From the NCBI RefSeq assembly GCF_052857255.1, contig NC_135502.1, positions 185,439,806 to 185,503,805 on the forward strand: DNA of 64,000 nucleotides, written 5' to 3'. Numbering within the stretch: position 1 is the first letter of the stretch; every line of letters starts with the position of its first letter. The DNA comes from Amblyomma americanum (Eukaryota > Arthropoda > Arachnida > Ixodida > Ixodidae). Below the pieces are notes generated by a model, which had not been told where the DNA came from, did not search any database, and was given only the letters and a program-made list of their open reading frames with translations. Made by a program: the position numbers and the translations under genes. Positions 22,064 to 35,812 of the stretch are shown piece after piece.

Positions 22064-25000
22064 GACCTGAAAACGCTGAACAGATGTAACTCCGAGAGTT
22101 ACGATGCTACAAGGAACATCGAGCAACACGGCATCAAGCCCTGTGAGAACAGTCCACCGCTGTCCACGGCCCTCGGAGTAACATGGGAGCCACTTCTACA
22201 TCGAGGTCAAACTTCTTTAAACATAGTCACGCTCCGTTCATCGGAACGGGGAAAATTTTTCACCGTGAGCAAATTGACGTTTAGCAACAATTTCGTCTTT
22301 TTGGTTCAGATTGTTGGTTTTGTTTCACCTGGTTGCATTGCTCACGAGAACGCCTGGATCACCGACAGCGACCTGTAAACGCTGAACAGATGTAATACCG
22401 AGAGTTACTACGCTACAAGGAACATCGAGCAACACGGCATGAGCCCCTGCAGGAAGAGTTCTCGTAGTAACATTGGAGCCTCTGCGACATCGACGTCAAA
22501 CTGCTTAAAACAGAGTCAGGCTCTGTACATCTGAACAGGGCATGGTGGCACCGTGAGCGAGATCACGTTGAGGAACTATTTCATATTTTAGTTCGATTGT
22601 TGGTTTTGTTATACCAGGCTGCATTGCTCATGAAAACGCCCGGATTATGAACCGCGACCTGAAAACACTAAACAGACGTAACTCCGAGAGTTACGATGCT
22701 ACAAGGAACTTCGAGCAACGCGGCATCAGCCCCTGTGGCATCAGTCCACCGCTGTCCTCGGCTCTCGGAGTAACATGGGAGCCGCTGCGACAGCGACATC
22801 AAACTGCTCTAAACAGAGTCACGCTCCGTACATCGGAACGGAGCATGGTGGCCCCGTGAACGAGATGAGGTTGAGGAACAGTTTCTTCTTTTTAGTTCAG
22901 ATTGTTGGTTTTGTTCAATCTGGCTGCATTGCTCGTGTGAACGCATGAATTACCGACAACGACCTATAAACGCTGAACAGATGTAACTCCGAGAGTTACG
23001 ATGCTACAAGGAACATCGAGCAACACGGCATCAGCGCCAATGGGAACAATTCTCGGAGTAACATGGGAGCCGCTGCGACATCGACGTCAAACTGCCTAAA
23101 CCAGAGTCACGCTCTGTACATCTGAACAGGGCATGGTGGCACAGTGAGCGAGATCACGTTGTGGAACTATTTCGTCTTTTTGGTTCAGATTGTTGACTTT
23201 GTGCTACCTGGCTGCATCGGTCAGGAGAACGCCTGGATACTGACAGCGACGTGAAATCGCTGAACAGATGTAATACCGAGAGTTACGATGCTACAAGGAA
23301 CTTCGAGCAACGCGGCATCAGCCCCTGTGGCAACAGTCCACCGCTGTCCTCGGCCCTCGGAGTAACATGGGAGCCGCTGCGACAGCGACGTCAAACTGTT
23401 TTAAACCGAGTCACTCACCGTTTATCAGAACGGGGCATGGTGGCACCGTGAGCGAGATGACGTTGAGGAACTATTTCGTCTTTTTGGTTCAGATTGTTGG
23501 TTTTGTTCCACCTGGCTGCATTGCTCATGAGAACTCCTGGATTACCAATAGCGACCTGAAAACGCTGAACAGATGTATCTCCGAGAGTTACGTTGTTACA
23601 AGGAACATCGAGAAACATGGCATCAACCCCTGAGGGAACAGTCCACCGCTGTACATGGGCCTCGGAGTAACATGGGAGCTGCTGCGACATCGACGTCAAA
23701 CTGCTTGAAACCGAGTCACTCACTGTTCATCGGAACGGGGCATGGTGGCACCGTGAGCGAGATGACGTTGAGGAACTATTTCGTCTTTTTGGTTCAGATT
23801 GTTGGTTTTGTTCCACCTGGCTGCATTGCTCGTGAGAACTCCTGTATTACCGATAGCGACCTGAAAACGCTGAACAGATGTATCTCCGAGAGTTACGTTG
23901 TTACTAGGAACATCGAGCAACACGGCATCAGCCCCGGCGGGAACAGTCCACCGCTCTCCACAGCCCTCGGAGTAACATGGGAGCCGCTGCGACATCGACG
24001 TCAAACTGCTTTCAACAGAATCACGCTCCGTTCATCGGAACGGGCCATGGTGGCATGGTGAGCGAGATGACGTATAGGAACTATTTCGTCTTTTTGGTTC
24101 AGATTGTTGGCTTTGTTCTACCTGGCTGCATCGTTCACGAGAACGCCTGGATTACTAACAGCGACCTGAAAACGCTGAACAGATGCAATACCGAAAGTTA
24201 CGATGCTACAGGGAACATCGAGCACTACGGCATCAACCCTTGTGGGAACGGTACACTGCTGTCCACGGACCTCGGAGTAAGATGGGAGCCGCTGAGACAT
24301 CGACGTCAATCTGCTTTTAACAGAATCACGCTCCGTTCATCGGAACGGGCCATGGTGGCATGGTGAGCGAGATGACGTATAGAAACTATTTCGTCTTTTT
24401 GGTTCAGATTGTTGGTTTTGTTCTACCTGGCTGCATTGCTCATGAGAACTACTGCATTACCGATAGCGACCTGAAAACGCTGAACAGATGTAACTCCGAG
24501 AGTTACGATGCTACAAGGAACATCGAGCAACGCGGCATCAGCCCCTGTGGGAACAGTTCTCGGAGAAACATTGGAGCCGTTGCGACATCGATGTCAAGCT
24601 GCTTAAAACCGAGTCAGGCTCTGTACATCTGAACAGGGCATGGGGGCACCGTGAGCGAGATGACATTGAGGAACTATTTCTTCTTTTTTGGTTGAGATTG
24701 TTGGCTTTGTTCTACCTGGCTGCATCGGTCACGAGAACGCCTGGATTACTAACAGCGATATGAAAACGCTGAACAGATGTTACACTGAGAGTTACGATGC
24801 TACAAGGAACATCGAGCAACAGGCATCAGCCCCTGCGGGAACGGTACACTGCTGTCCACGACCCTCGGAGTAACATGGGAGCCGCTGCGACATCGACGTC
24901 AAACTGCTTTAAACAGTGTCACGCTGCGTACATCGGAACAGGGCATGGTGGCACCGTGAGCGAGATGACATTGAGGAACTATTTCATATTTTTAGTTCAG

Positions 25001-28000
25001 ATTGTTGGTTTTGTTATACCAGGCTGCATTGGTCATGAGAACGCCTGGATTATCGACCACGACCTGAAAACACTGATCCGATGTAACTCCGAGAGTTACG
25101 ATGCTACAAGTAACATCGAGCAACACGGGATCAGTCTCTGTGGGAACTGTCTACCGCTGTCCCCGGCCCTCGGAGTAACATAGGAGGCGCTGCGACATCA
25201 ACGTCAAACAGCTTTAAACAGAGTCACGCTCCGTTCATCGGAACGGGGCATGGTGGCGCCTTGAGCGAGATGACGTTGAGGATCTATTTCGTCTTTTTGG
25301 TTAAGATTGTTTGTTTTGTTCATCCTGGCTGCATTGCTCATGAGAACGCCTGGATTACCGACAGCGACCTGAATACGCTGAACAGATGTAACTCCGAGAG
25401 TTACGATGCTACAAGTAACATCGAGCAACACGGGATCAGCCTCTATGGGAACAGTCTACCGCTGTCTATGGCCCTCGGAGTAACATGGGAGCCGCTGCGA
25501 CATCGACGTCCAACAGCTTTAAACAGAGTCACACTCCGTTCATTGTAACGGGGCATGGTGGCACCATGAGCGAGATGACGTTGAGGAACTATTTCGTCTT
25601 TTCAGTTGAGATTGTTGGTTTTGTTCCACCTGGCTGCATTGCTCATGAGAAGGCCTGGATTACCGACAGCGACCTGATACGCTGAACAGATGCAATTCCG
25701 AGAGTTACGATGCTACAAGGAACATCGAGCAGCGCGGCATCAACCCCTGAGGGAACGGTCCACCGCTGTACACGGGCCTCGGAGTAACATAAGAGCCCCT
25801 GGGACATCGACGTCAAACTGCTTTAAACAGAGTCACACTCCGTTCATCGGAACGGAGTATGGTGGCGCCGTGAGCGAGATGACGTTGATGAACTATTTCG
25901 TCTTTTTGGTTAAGATTGTTTGTTTTGTTCATCCTGGCTGCATTGCTCATGAGAACGCCTGGATTACCGACAGCGACCTGAAAACGCTGAAGAGATGTAA
26001 CTCCGAGAGTTATGATGCTACATGGAACATCGAGCAACACGGCATCAGCCCCGGTGGGAACAGTCCACCGCTCTCCTAAGCCCTCGGAGCAACATAGGAG
26101 CCGCTGCGACATTGACGTCAAAATGCTTTAAACATAGTCACGCTCCGTTCATTGTAACGGGGCATGGTGGCACCATGAGCGAGATGACGTTGAGGAACTA
26201 TTTCGTCTTTTCAGTTGAGATTGTTGTTTTTGTTCCACCTGGCTGCATTGCTCATGAGAAGGCCTGGATTACCGACAGCGACCTGAAAACGGTGTACAGC
26301 TGTAATACCGAAAGTTACGATGCTACAAGGGACATCGAGCAACACGGCATCAGCCGCTGTGGGAACGGTACACTGCTGTTCCCTGCCCTCGGAGTAACAT
26401 GGGAGCCGGTGCGACATCGACGTCAAACTGCTTTAAACGGAGTCACGCTCCGTACATCGAAACGGGACATGGTGGCGCCGTGAGCGAGATGACGTTGAGG
26501 AAATATTTCGTCTTTTTTGTTGAGATTGTTGGTTTTGTTCTACCTTGCTGCATTGCTCATGAGAACGCCTGGATTACCGAAAGCGACCTGAAAACGCTGA
26601 ACAGATGTAACTCCGAGAGTTTCGATGCTACATGGAACATCGAGCAACTCGGCATCAGCCCCTGTGGGAACAGTTCTCGGAGAAACATGGAAGCCGCTGC
26701 GACATCGACATCAAACTGCTTTAAACAGATTCACGCTCCTTTCATCTGAACAGGGCATGGTGGCATCGTGAGCAAGATGACGTTGAGGAACTATTTCGTC
26801 TTTTTGGTTCAGATTGTTGGCTTTGTTCTACCTGGCTGTATCGGTCGCGAGAACGCCTGGATTACTTTAAGCGCCCTGAAAATGCTGAACAAATGTAATA
26901 CCGAGAGTTACGATGCTACAAGGACCATCGAGCAAAACGGCATCAGCGCCTGTGGGAACGGTACACTGCTGTCCACGGCCCTCGGAGTAACATGGGAGCC
27001 GCTGCGACATCGACGTCAAACTGCTTTAAACGGAGTCACACTCCGTTCATCAGAACGGGGCATGGTGGCACCCTGAGCGACATGACGTTAAACTATTTCG
27101 TCTTTTTTGTTTTGTTCTACCTGGCTGGATTGATCATGATAACGCCTCGATTACCGACAGCGACATCAAAACACTGTACAGCTTTATTACCGAGAGTTAC
27201 GATGCTACAATCAACATCGAGCAACACGGCATCAGCCCCTGTAGGAACGGTACACTGCTGTCGAAGGCCGTAGGAGTAACTTGGAAGCCGCTGGGACATC
27301 GACGTCAAACTGCTTTAAACAGAGTCACGCTCCGTTCATCGGAACAGGACATGGTGGCAGCGTGAGCGACATGGCGATGAGCAACTATTTCTTCTTTTTG
27401 GTTCAGATTGTTGGTTTTGTTCTACCTGGCTGCATTGCTCACGAGAACGCCTGGATTACCGACAGCGACTTGAAAACGCTGTACAGCTGTAATACCGAGA
27501 GTTACGATGCTACAAGGAACATTATGAAAACGGCATCAGCCCCTATGGGAAAGGCCCACTGCTGTCCTCGGCCCTCGGAGTGACATGGGAGCCGATGCGA
27601 CATCGACGTCAAACTGCTTTAAAAAAACTCACGCTCCGTTCATCGGAACGGGACATGGTGGCAGCGTGAGCGACATGACAATGAGCAACTATTTCTTCTT
27701 TTTGGTTCAGATTGTTGGTTTTGTTCTACCTGGCTGTATTGCTCACGAGAACGCCAGGATTACCGACAGCGACCTGAAAACGCTGAACAGGTTTATTACC
27801 GAGAGTTACGATGCTACAAGGAATATCGAGCAACACGGCATCAGCCACTGTGGGAACGGTACACTGCTGTCCACGGCCCTCGGAGTAACATGGGAGCTGG
27901 TGCGACATCGACGTCAAACTGCTTTAAACAGAGTCACGCTCGGTACATCGGAACTGGACATGATGGCCACGTGAGCGAGATAACGTTAAGGAACTATTTC

Positions 28001-31000
28001 GTCTTTTAATTCAGATTGTTGCTTTTTGTCCACCTGGATGCATTGCTCATGTGAACGCCTGGATTACCGACAGCGACCTCTAAACGCTATACAGCTTTAA
28101 TACCGAGAGTTACGATGCTGCAAGGAACATCGAGCAACACGGCATCAGCCCCTGTGGGAACGGTCCACCGCTCTCCACAGCCCTCGGAGTAAATGGTAGC
28201 CGCTGCGACATCGACGTCAAACTGCTTTCAACAGAATCACGCTCCGTTCATCGGAATGGATCATGGTGGAACCGTGAGCGAGATGACGTTGCGGAACTAT
28301 TTCGTCTTTTTGGTTCAGATTGTTGGTTTTGTTCTACCTGGCTGTATTGCTCACGAGAACGCCTGGATTACTGACAGCGACCTGAAAATGCTGAACAGAT
28401 GTAATGCCGAAAGTTACGATGCTAGAAGGGACATCGAGCAACACGGCATCAGCCGCTGTGGGAACAGTTCTCGGAGTAACATAGGAGCCGCTGCGACATG
28501 ATGTCAAACTGATTAAAACAGAGTCACGCTCCGTTCATCGGAACGGGACATTGTGGCAGCGTGAGCGACATGACGATGACCAACTCTTTTGTGTTTTTGG
28601 TTCAGATTGTTGGTTTTGTTCTACCTGGCTGCATTGCTCACGAGAACGCCTGGATTACCGACAGCGACCCGAAAACGCTGAACAGATGTAATACCGAGAA
28701 TTACGATGCTACAACGAACATCGAGCAACACGGCATCAGCCGCTGTGGCAACGGTACACTGCTGTCCACGGCCCTCGGAGTAACATGGGAGCAGGTGCGA
28801 CATCGACGTCAAACTGCTTTAAACAGAGTCACGCTCCGTACATGGGAACGGGACATGGTGGCAACGTGAGCGAGATGACGTTAAGGAACTATTTCGTCTT
28901 TTAAATCAGATTCTTGTTTTTTGTCCCACTGGATGCATTGCTCATGTGAACGCCTGGATTACCGACAGCGACCTCAAAACGCTATACAGCGTAAATACCG
29001 AAATTTACGATGCTACAAGGAACATCGAGCAGCACGGCATCAACCCCTGAGGGAACGGTCCACCGCTGTACACGGGCCTCGGAGTAACATGGGAGCCCCT
29101 GCGACATCGACGTCAAACTGCTTTAAACAGAGTCACACTCCGTTCATCGGAACGGAGCATGGTGGCGCCGTGAGCGAGATGACGTTGATGAACTATTTCG
29201 TCTTTTTGGTTCAGATAGTTGGTTTTGTTCTACCTTGCTGCATTGCTCATGAGAACGCCAGGATTACCGACAGCAACCTGAAAACGCTGAAGAGATGTAA
29301 CTCCGAGAGTTATGATGCTACATGGAACATCGAGCAACACGGCATCAGCCCCGGTGGGAACAGTCCACCGCTCTACTAAGCCCTCGGAGCAACATAGGAG
29401 CCGCTGCGACATTGACGTCAAAATGCTTTAAACATAGTCACGCTCCGTTCATTGTAACGGGGCATGGTGGCACCATGAGCGAGATGACGTTGAGGAACTA
29501 TTTCGTCTTTTCAGTTGAGATTGTTGGTTTTGTTCCACCTGGCTGCATTGCTCATGAGAAGGCCTGGATTACCGACAGCGACCTGATACGCTGAACAGAT
29601 GTAATTCCGAGAGTTACGACGCTACAAGGAACATCGAGCAACACGGCATCAACCCCTGAGGGAACAGTCCACCGCTGTACAGGGGCCTCGGAGTAACATG
29701 GGAGCCGCTGCAACATCGACGTCAAACTGCTTTAAACAGAGTCATGCCCCGTACATTTGAACGGGACATGGTGGCACCGTGAGCGAGATGACGTTAAGGA
29801 ACTATTTCGTCTTTTTAGTTCAGATTGTTGGTTTTTTCCACATGGCTGCATTGCTCATGAGAAGGCCTGGATTACCAACAGCGACTTGAAAACGCTGAAC
29901 AGATGTAACTCCGAGAGTTACGATGCTACAAGGAACATCGAGCAACACGGCATCAGCCCCTCTGGGAACAGTCCACCGCTGTTCACGGCTATCGGAGTAA
30001 CACGGGAGCCGCTGCGACAGCGACGTCAAACTGCTTTAAACAGAGTCACCCTCCGTTCGTCGGAATAGGGCATGGTGGCACCGTGAACGAGATGACGTTG
30101 AGGAACTATTTCGTCTTTTTGGTTCAGATTGTTATTTGTGTTTCTATCTGGCTGCATTGCTGACGAGAACGCCTCGATTACCGACAGCGACCTGAAAACG
30201 GTGTACAGCTGTAATACCGAAAGTTACGATGCTACAAGGGACATCGAGCAACACGGCATCAGCCGCTGTGGGAACGGTACACTGCTGTTCCCGGCCCTCG
30301 GAGTAACATGGGAGCCGGTGCGACATCGACGTCAAACTGCTTTAAACAGAGTCACGCTCCGTACATCGGAACGGGACATGGTGGCAACGTGGGCGAGATG
30401 ACGTTAAGGAACTATTTCGTCTTTTAATTCAGATTTTTGCTTTTTATCCCCTTGGATGCATTGCTCATGTGAACGCCTGGATTACCGACAGCGACCTCAA
30501 AACGCTATACAGCTTTAATACCGAGAGTTACGATGCTGTAAGGAACATCGAGGATCACGGCATCAGCCCCTGTGGGAACGGTCCACTGCTCTCCACTGCC
30601 CTCGGAGTAAATGGGAGCCGCTGCAACATCGGCGTCAAACTGCTTTGAACAGAATCGCGCTCCGTTCATCGGAATGGGTTATGGTGGAACCGTGAGCGAG
30701 ATGACGTTGAGGAACTATTTCGTCTTTTTGGTTCAGATTGTTGGTTTTGTTCTACCTGGCTGTATTGCTCTCGAGAACGCCTGGATTACTGACAGCGACC
30801 TGAAAATGCTGAACAGATGTAATGCCGAAAGTTACGATGCTAGATGGGACATTGAGCAACACGGCATGAGCCCCTGTGGGAACAGTCCACCGCTTTCTCC
30901 GGCACTCGGAGTAACATGGGAGCCGCTGCGACATCGACGTCAAACTGCTTTAAACAGAATCAAGCTACGTTCCTCGGAACGGGGCATGGTGGCGCTTTGA

Positions 31001-31106
31001 GGGAGATGACGTTGAGGAACTATTTCGTCTTTTTGGTTCAGATTGTTGGTTTTGTTCTATCTGGCTGCATTGCTCGTGTGAACGCCTGGATTACCGACAA
31101 CGACCT
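22064..31106 (+). repeat. Satellite block 3, ~305-bp monomers
   Basis: About 30 monomers forming the satellite half of the 13.75-kb macro-unit. It follows the same order of monomer variants as block 1 plus block 2. Differences: one monomer fewer near 22.5 kb, no second copy of the 1,521-bp five-mer, and no element A. The monomer at 28561 keeps the intact version of the element A target. A 288-bp class monomer occurs near 24540-24640. Ends with GACCT at 31102-31106. No gene seen. Confidence 0.97.
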
Positions 31107-31565
31107 TTTATTTTTTTTTACCGACAATGACCGACGCTGCATTTTCGGCAGCGGCGGCAGCACCCTGCAATCACCGCTAATTTTCGGCACTGTCTCCACG
31201 TTGTCGCATGAATAGACGCTGGTTTCGGACATAGTAGTGCCTGCCGCTTGGGCCCGTGACGAGTTTCGCCATCGTGGTGAGCTGCAAGAAGGATCATCTG
31301 CCGACATTTTCGGAAGCTTTGACCAACCTGACCGGGCTGCCTCGTACTGCGGGACTACTGCGCAGGCGCCATTTTCAGCGGACCACATCAAGATAAATAG
31401 CGTGCCTTCCTGCGGCGGCGGTTATTTCGGCAGCGGCGGCAGCACCCTGCAATCACCGCTAATTTTCGGCACTGTCTTCACGTTGTCGCAGGTTAGTAAT
31501 TAAGTCAAACAATTTTCGCATAGTGCTGTTGCTGCTTCTGCTGCCGAAAAATTTTGCTCCTTCCA

Positions 31566-32461
31566 ATGTCAATATTGTGTCCAACATGTCATCTGTCTAT
31601 ATCTGACGACTGTGTTGTAGAGTGTAGCGAATGTCGTCGCATGTATCATTTAGGAAAGTGTGCAGGAATCACAGAAAAATCTTTCGAAGGTAAAAATGCT
31701 GCACAGAAGGAAACCTGGCGGTGTCCGCCCTGCCGTAGTCCGGGACCAGCTTCCGTAGAAAGTAATAACCATGATAGTTCAGATATGAAAGCAATTCTGT
31801 CTTCCATTAAAAAGAAGCTTGAAAGTCTTCCGATTTTGACAGAAAAGGTTCAAAACATGGAGCATAGTCTACAGTTCATGTCAAACAAATTTGACGATCT
31901 TGAAAAACAATCAGTCGCCAGGACAATGAAATTAAAGAGCTAAGAAACAAGGTAGCAGAACTGGAGCCAAAATATGCTACTCGCGCAACCGCACAAAGTG
32001 ATCTTGAGCGACAGACAAATGAGCTGGAATACAGAAGCAGAAGGCTGAACTTGGAAATTCATGGGGTCCGTGTAGTGCCGCATGAAAACCTGATTGCATC
32101 ATTAAACACAGTCGCTGACAAACTTAAAGTTCCTCATGCAGTCGAACAGGACGTGGTATCTGTTTATAGGCTACCACAAAGACCAGAGACAAAACCAGGA
32201 AAAATTGTTCGCTTTGTTCAGCAACAAATAAGGGATGCGTGGTTAACGAACAAAAGTAACCTGAAACAGTCTGACCCGATGGTTTTCATTCAAGAGAATC
32301 TGACGTGGCACTGCCGGGAACTGCTCCGTGAATAAAAGAAAATGGCTAAGGATGAAGGCTACGAATACGTCTGGTATAGCCACGGTAAGGTTCTGGTGCG
32401 GAAGACGAAAGGAGCACGTGCTGTTCACATTGGGAGCTATGCTGACCTTAACCGACTCTAG
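31566..32461 (+). pseudogene. Element B copy 3 ORF1 remnant: PHD finger / coiled coil / RRM-like
   Basis: Same domains as copy 2, with the coiled coil complete (HSLQFMSNKFDDLEKQ present). The frame breaks near 31915-31925, where the reading frame ends at a TAA (31941-31943) while the next frame continues with NEIKELR-type coiled coil. The shared TAA sits at 32333-32335. Ends with TAG at 32459-32461. Not functional as it stands. Confidence 0.88.
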
Positions 32462-32503
32462 ACAAGGTAATCACCGTTATGTTCTTTTGTGAAAGTAACT
32501 TCA

Positions 32504-35376
32504 ATGACAAATCGCTATTATTATCTGCCAAATGACCTAGACGACATTGTATGTCGGCTACCTCCTAATTCATGCAGATGCGTGCACCTAAATGCGAGGT
32601 CGAATAGAAATAAAGTCTCGTGCCTAGAAGAGTTTTTCACTGAATTTTCATTCCAATACTCCGCCATAATGCTGACTGAAAAATGGAGCACTAACAAATG
32701 CGACGTCTTTAGACTGTCCAATTAGAGGAAATTTTATTTAAATCGCATGCACGGCCGTGGTGGGGGTATTGCTTTGTTAGTTTACGAAAGCGTTGAATGT
32801 CAGCTATTCGATTATTTTACCCAGACAAATCCTGATTATGAAATGCTTTCTGTACGTGCAAACAATAACGTGTTTTCAGTTTGTTATCGTCCACCAAACG
32901 GCGATATTGCAAAGTTTCTTGATTTTTATGATCAATTCCCTTCATATATGGCCGAAAATAAGTATACAATAATTGCTGATGGAGACTTTAATATTGACGT
33001 CAGTTCTACAGGCTCTGTTAGCCGTGACTTTAATACTATCATACTGTCTAATGGTTTCATAATTACAATTAACATACCCACGAGAGTGGCACTTGAATAC
33101 GGGTCAGTCCTAGATCTTTTTATTACAAATTTGTCTGAGAATAATATTAGGTCAGGTGTTTTGTCATGTTGTATCAGTGACCATCTTCCAATATATTTAT
33201 GTGCGGAGCTATTGACACAAAGTAGAGCAAAGCCTCGAATAATAAAGTTTCAGTTAATTACACCTGTGGCGCTCAGTGCATTTCGTAACAGTCTATTGCA
33301 GGCAGATTGGAGCGATGTAAGAAATTCTCTTGACGCAAACAATGCTTTCGATAAATTTATTACAATTTTCAAGCGATTATATCACTTGAATTTTTCGTTA
33401 AAAGAGCGCAGATTAAATTGCAAAACACGGAAACCATGGATAACGCCGGAGATGCGTCATCAAATGAAAACAAGAGGTAAACATTACCAAACATTTCTAC
33501 ATACTCATTTACTGGAGGACTGGCTGGCCTTCAAGTCTTATCGTAACAAACTTACAAAACGCCTGCGATTCGCGAGAAGTCAGTATCAATCCACATATCT
33601 TGAAGTTCCTGGCAATCGTTCTGATGTACTGTGGTCTAGATTAAACACACTCCTTCATCGCGGCCATTGTACCGCCCCTGTTTCCAAACTAGAAGTAGAC
33701 GGTATAGATATGGGTGGATCAGATTTGGCTGACGCATTTAATAATTTTTTCACTGGTATGAAAACGACCGGAACCCCGGATGATGCGTGCGAATACGTAA
33801 GTGCTCACAACGCTCGGTCATTGTACTTGTGTCCTGTCACCGCCCACGAAGTCTTATCAACAATAAAAGTATAAAAAATAGCGCCAGTTGTGATATCGAC
33901 GGAATTCAAATACGTCCTGTCAAAGAGGTGTCTGGTGTTATCGCGCCGATTTTAGCCGTTATCCTTAACATTTGTTTAACTAACTCTGTTTTTCCTTTAA
34001 ATATGCAAATAGCAAAAGTGACCGTACTTTACAAAAAAGTTGACAGAAATAACTTTGGCAATTACAGACCCGTGTCTATCTTGCCTGTGTTCTCAAAGGC
34101 CTTCGAAAAAATTCTGCACACTCGATTTTCAAGTCTCATTGATAAATATAATTTAGTTACACCTAACCAATTTAGTTTTCGGAAAAATAAATCAGTTCAA
34201 CTGGCGCTCGTGGAGCAAAAAGAGTATATTCCTAAACAATTTGAAAATAAGACACTCGTTCTCGGTATTATTATTGATTTTTCAAAGGCCTTTGATTTAG
34301 TAAACCATAAAATATTGTTGAAGAAATTGCATTGCTATGGTATTCGTGGACAAGCCCTAACGCTTATCGACTCTTATTTATCGAACAGACAGCAGGTCGT
34401 TCAGATAAGCGACTCTATTTCCGGAGTGAAACCTTTTCAGTGTGGAGCACCACAGTGCGGTATTCTAGGCCCACTATTATTTAATATCTATCTTAAAGAA
34501 ATTGTAAATATAAATTGCGAGGCGAAATACATAATATATGCTGAGGATACCAGCATACTTTTTTCAGGGCATGACATTCATGAGCTTATCAGAACTTGTA
34601 ATCACACAATGAAAACACTAGAGTGATGGTCAGCGGCAAATGCTCTGCGTATTAAGAAAAATAAAACAAAAGCTGTTATATTCCGACCAAAAAATAAAAT
34701 TATTCCACCTCATGAAAACATAGTACTGAGTACTAACACTATTGAAACAGTTGACCAGTTTAAATGTCTGGGCATATTTTTTTCCGCGAATATGAGTTGG
34801 GATTACCACGTAAGACATGTTCTGCAAAAATTAGCTCAGGTGACAGGTGTAATTGGTCGCCTTCGATACTTACTTCCAAAAGGAATCAAGCTTCTACTCT
34901 ATCATTCGCTCTTTAGCTCTCATTTAAATTATTGCCACCTAGTATGGGGTACAACGACGGCCACAAATCTAAATCAAATATACTTGTTTCAGAAAAAATG
35001 TATTAGGCATATTTTCAATGCACCTTTTGCAGCATCTACTAATGTTTTATTCTGCATTTCAGGAATAGTTAAAATACACCAGACATAAAATTACACGTTA
35101 AGCAGAAAATTCAAATTTCAAACTTGTAAGAACATAACAAATTTGAGTGTTCTGGCCAATTTAAGAAGTAGGCATTTAAATTATCCCACGCGTCATGGAG
35201 AACAGTGGGAAGTAGACACAGTACGATTAAACTTCAGAAAAGAGCGCTTGTCTTACACTCTTCCGTCCCTCGTCAATCACTATGACCTTAACAATTTTGA
35301 CTTATTTGATTGTTCATATCAGGATATCCGCAAGTTATACACAGTGATGTATAACTCTGATATTTCCACTACTTAA
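32504..35376 (+). pseudogene. Element B copy 3 ORF2: endonuclease/RT with stops, a frameshift and YAED
   Basis: Starts at an ATG 42 bp after ORF1. Shared in-frame stops are TAG 32723-32725, TGA 34624-34626 and TAA near 35086. A private one-base deletion in an A run near 33866 (ATAAAAGTA against ATAAAAAGTA in copy 2) shifts the frame. The catalytic YADD is YAED at 34537-34548, a change of an aspartate that coordinates metal in reverse transcriptases. Other motifs, such as FSKAFD and PQCGILGP, remain. Ends at TAA 35374-35376. Confidence 0.9.
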
Positions 35377-35728
35377 CACTGGTTATACTACAAACTTTGT
35401 CTCGTTTATCAAATCCATAACCGTATTGAATTGTTTCATCTGGTTGTATGTAATTATCTGTAACAAATTGATTTCTATATTGTATTTTCCTGTACATTCA
35501 GTGTATTTATTCTACACATTTTGTAATTTGATAGCATTTCAGATATTCATTTTTCTAAGAAACTGTTTTGTATTCATTTTTGACGACTGTAAAAACTGCC
35601 TTCTGTATTACCTTAGCATTTCCTTTACTTAGTGTGTGCCCTATAGTCTGTTAAGTTTCAATTTTTGATTTATTTTACGGTAGGGTTGTTACCGCTCCGA
35701 AATTTTTTCATGGGGCTGTGGCCTAGTC

Positions 35729-35812
35729 AAGCTGTTCTGAAAAACAGCTTTTTGTCACAGTTCTTCTTTCTGTATCACTGACAGAATGAAAATAAAGATT
35801 GATTGATTGATT
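35729..35812 (+). other. 3' hairpins, AATAAA and (GATT)n tail of element B copy 3
   Basis: Same stem-loops as in copies 1 and 2: AAGCTGTT/AACAGCTT at 35729-35750, then TTCTGT/ACAGAA, AATAAA and four GATT units ending at 35812. Both stems are unchanged in the three copies, although passenger copies are not expected to be under selection. Confidence 0.6.

Larger units (their letters stand above)
22064..35812 (+). repeat. Macro-unit: satellite block 3 plus element B copy 3 (13,749 bp)
   Basis: The distance from the end of element B copy 2 to the end of copy 3 is 13,749 bp. The preceding unit (1524-22063) is 20,540 bp, longer because it carries element A (about 4.9 kb) and about six more monomers. 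Both junctions of B with satellite, and the monomer variants beside them, are the same in both units. The unit therefore duplicated as a block. Confidence 0.85.
31107..35812 (+). mobile_element. Element B copy 3: full-length defective CR1/L2-type non-LTR retrotransposon
   Basis: About 4.7 kb, collinear with copy 2 at an offset of 13,732 in the 5' part and 13,746-13,749 later. The change comes from a 14-bp deletion plus one base in copy 2 ORF1 and a few small indels. 5' UTR repeats lie at 31144-31209 and 31426-31491, 282 bp apart. Flanked by GACCT (31102-31106, 35813-35817). It shares the ORF1 stop and three ORF2 stops with copy 2 and adds its own frameshift and a changed catalytic motif. Confidence 0.95.

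Noticed and set aside
17375..35812. Element B copies as three independent insertions
   Set aside because: Identical junctions, shared flanking monomer variants and shared stop codons show block duplication.
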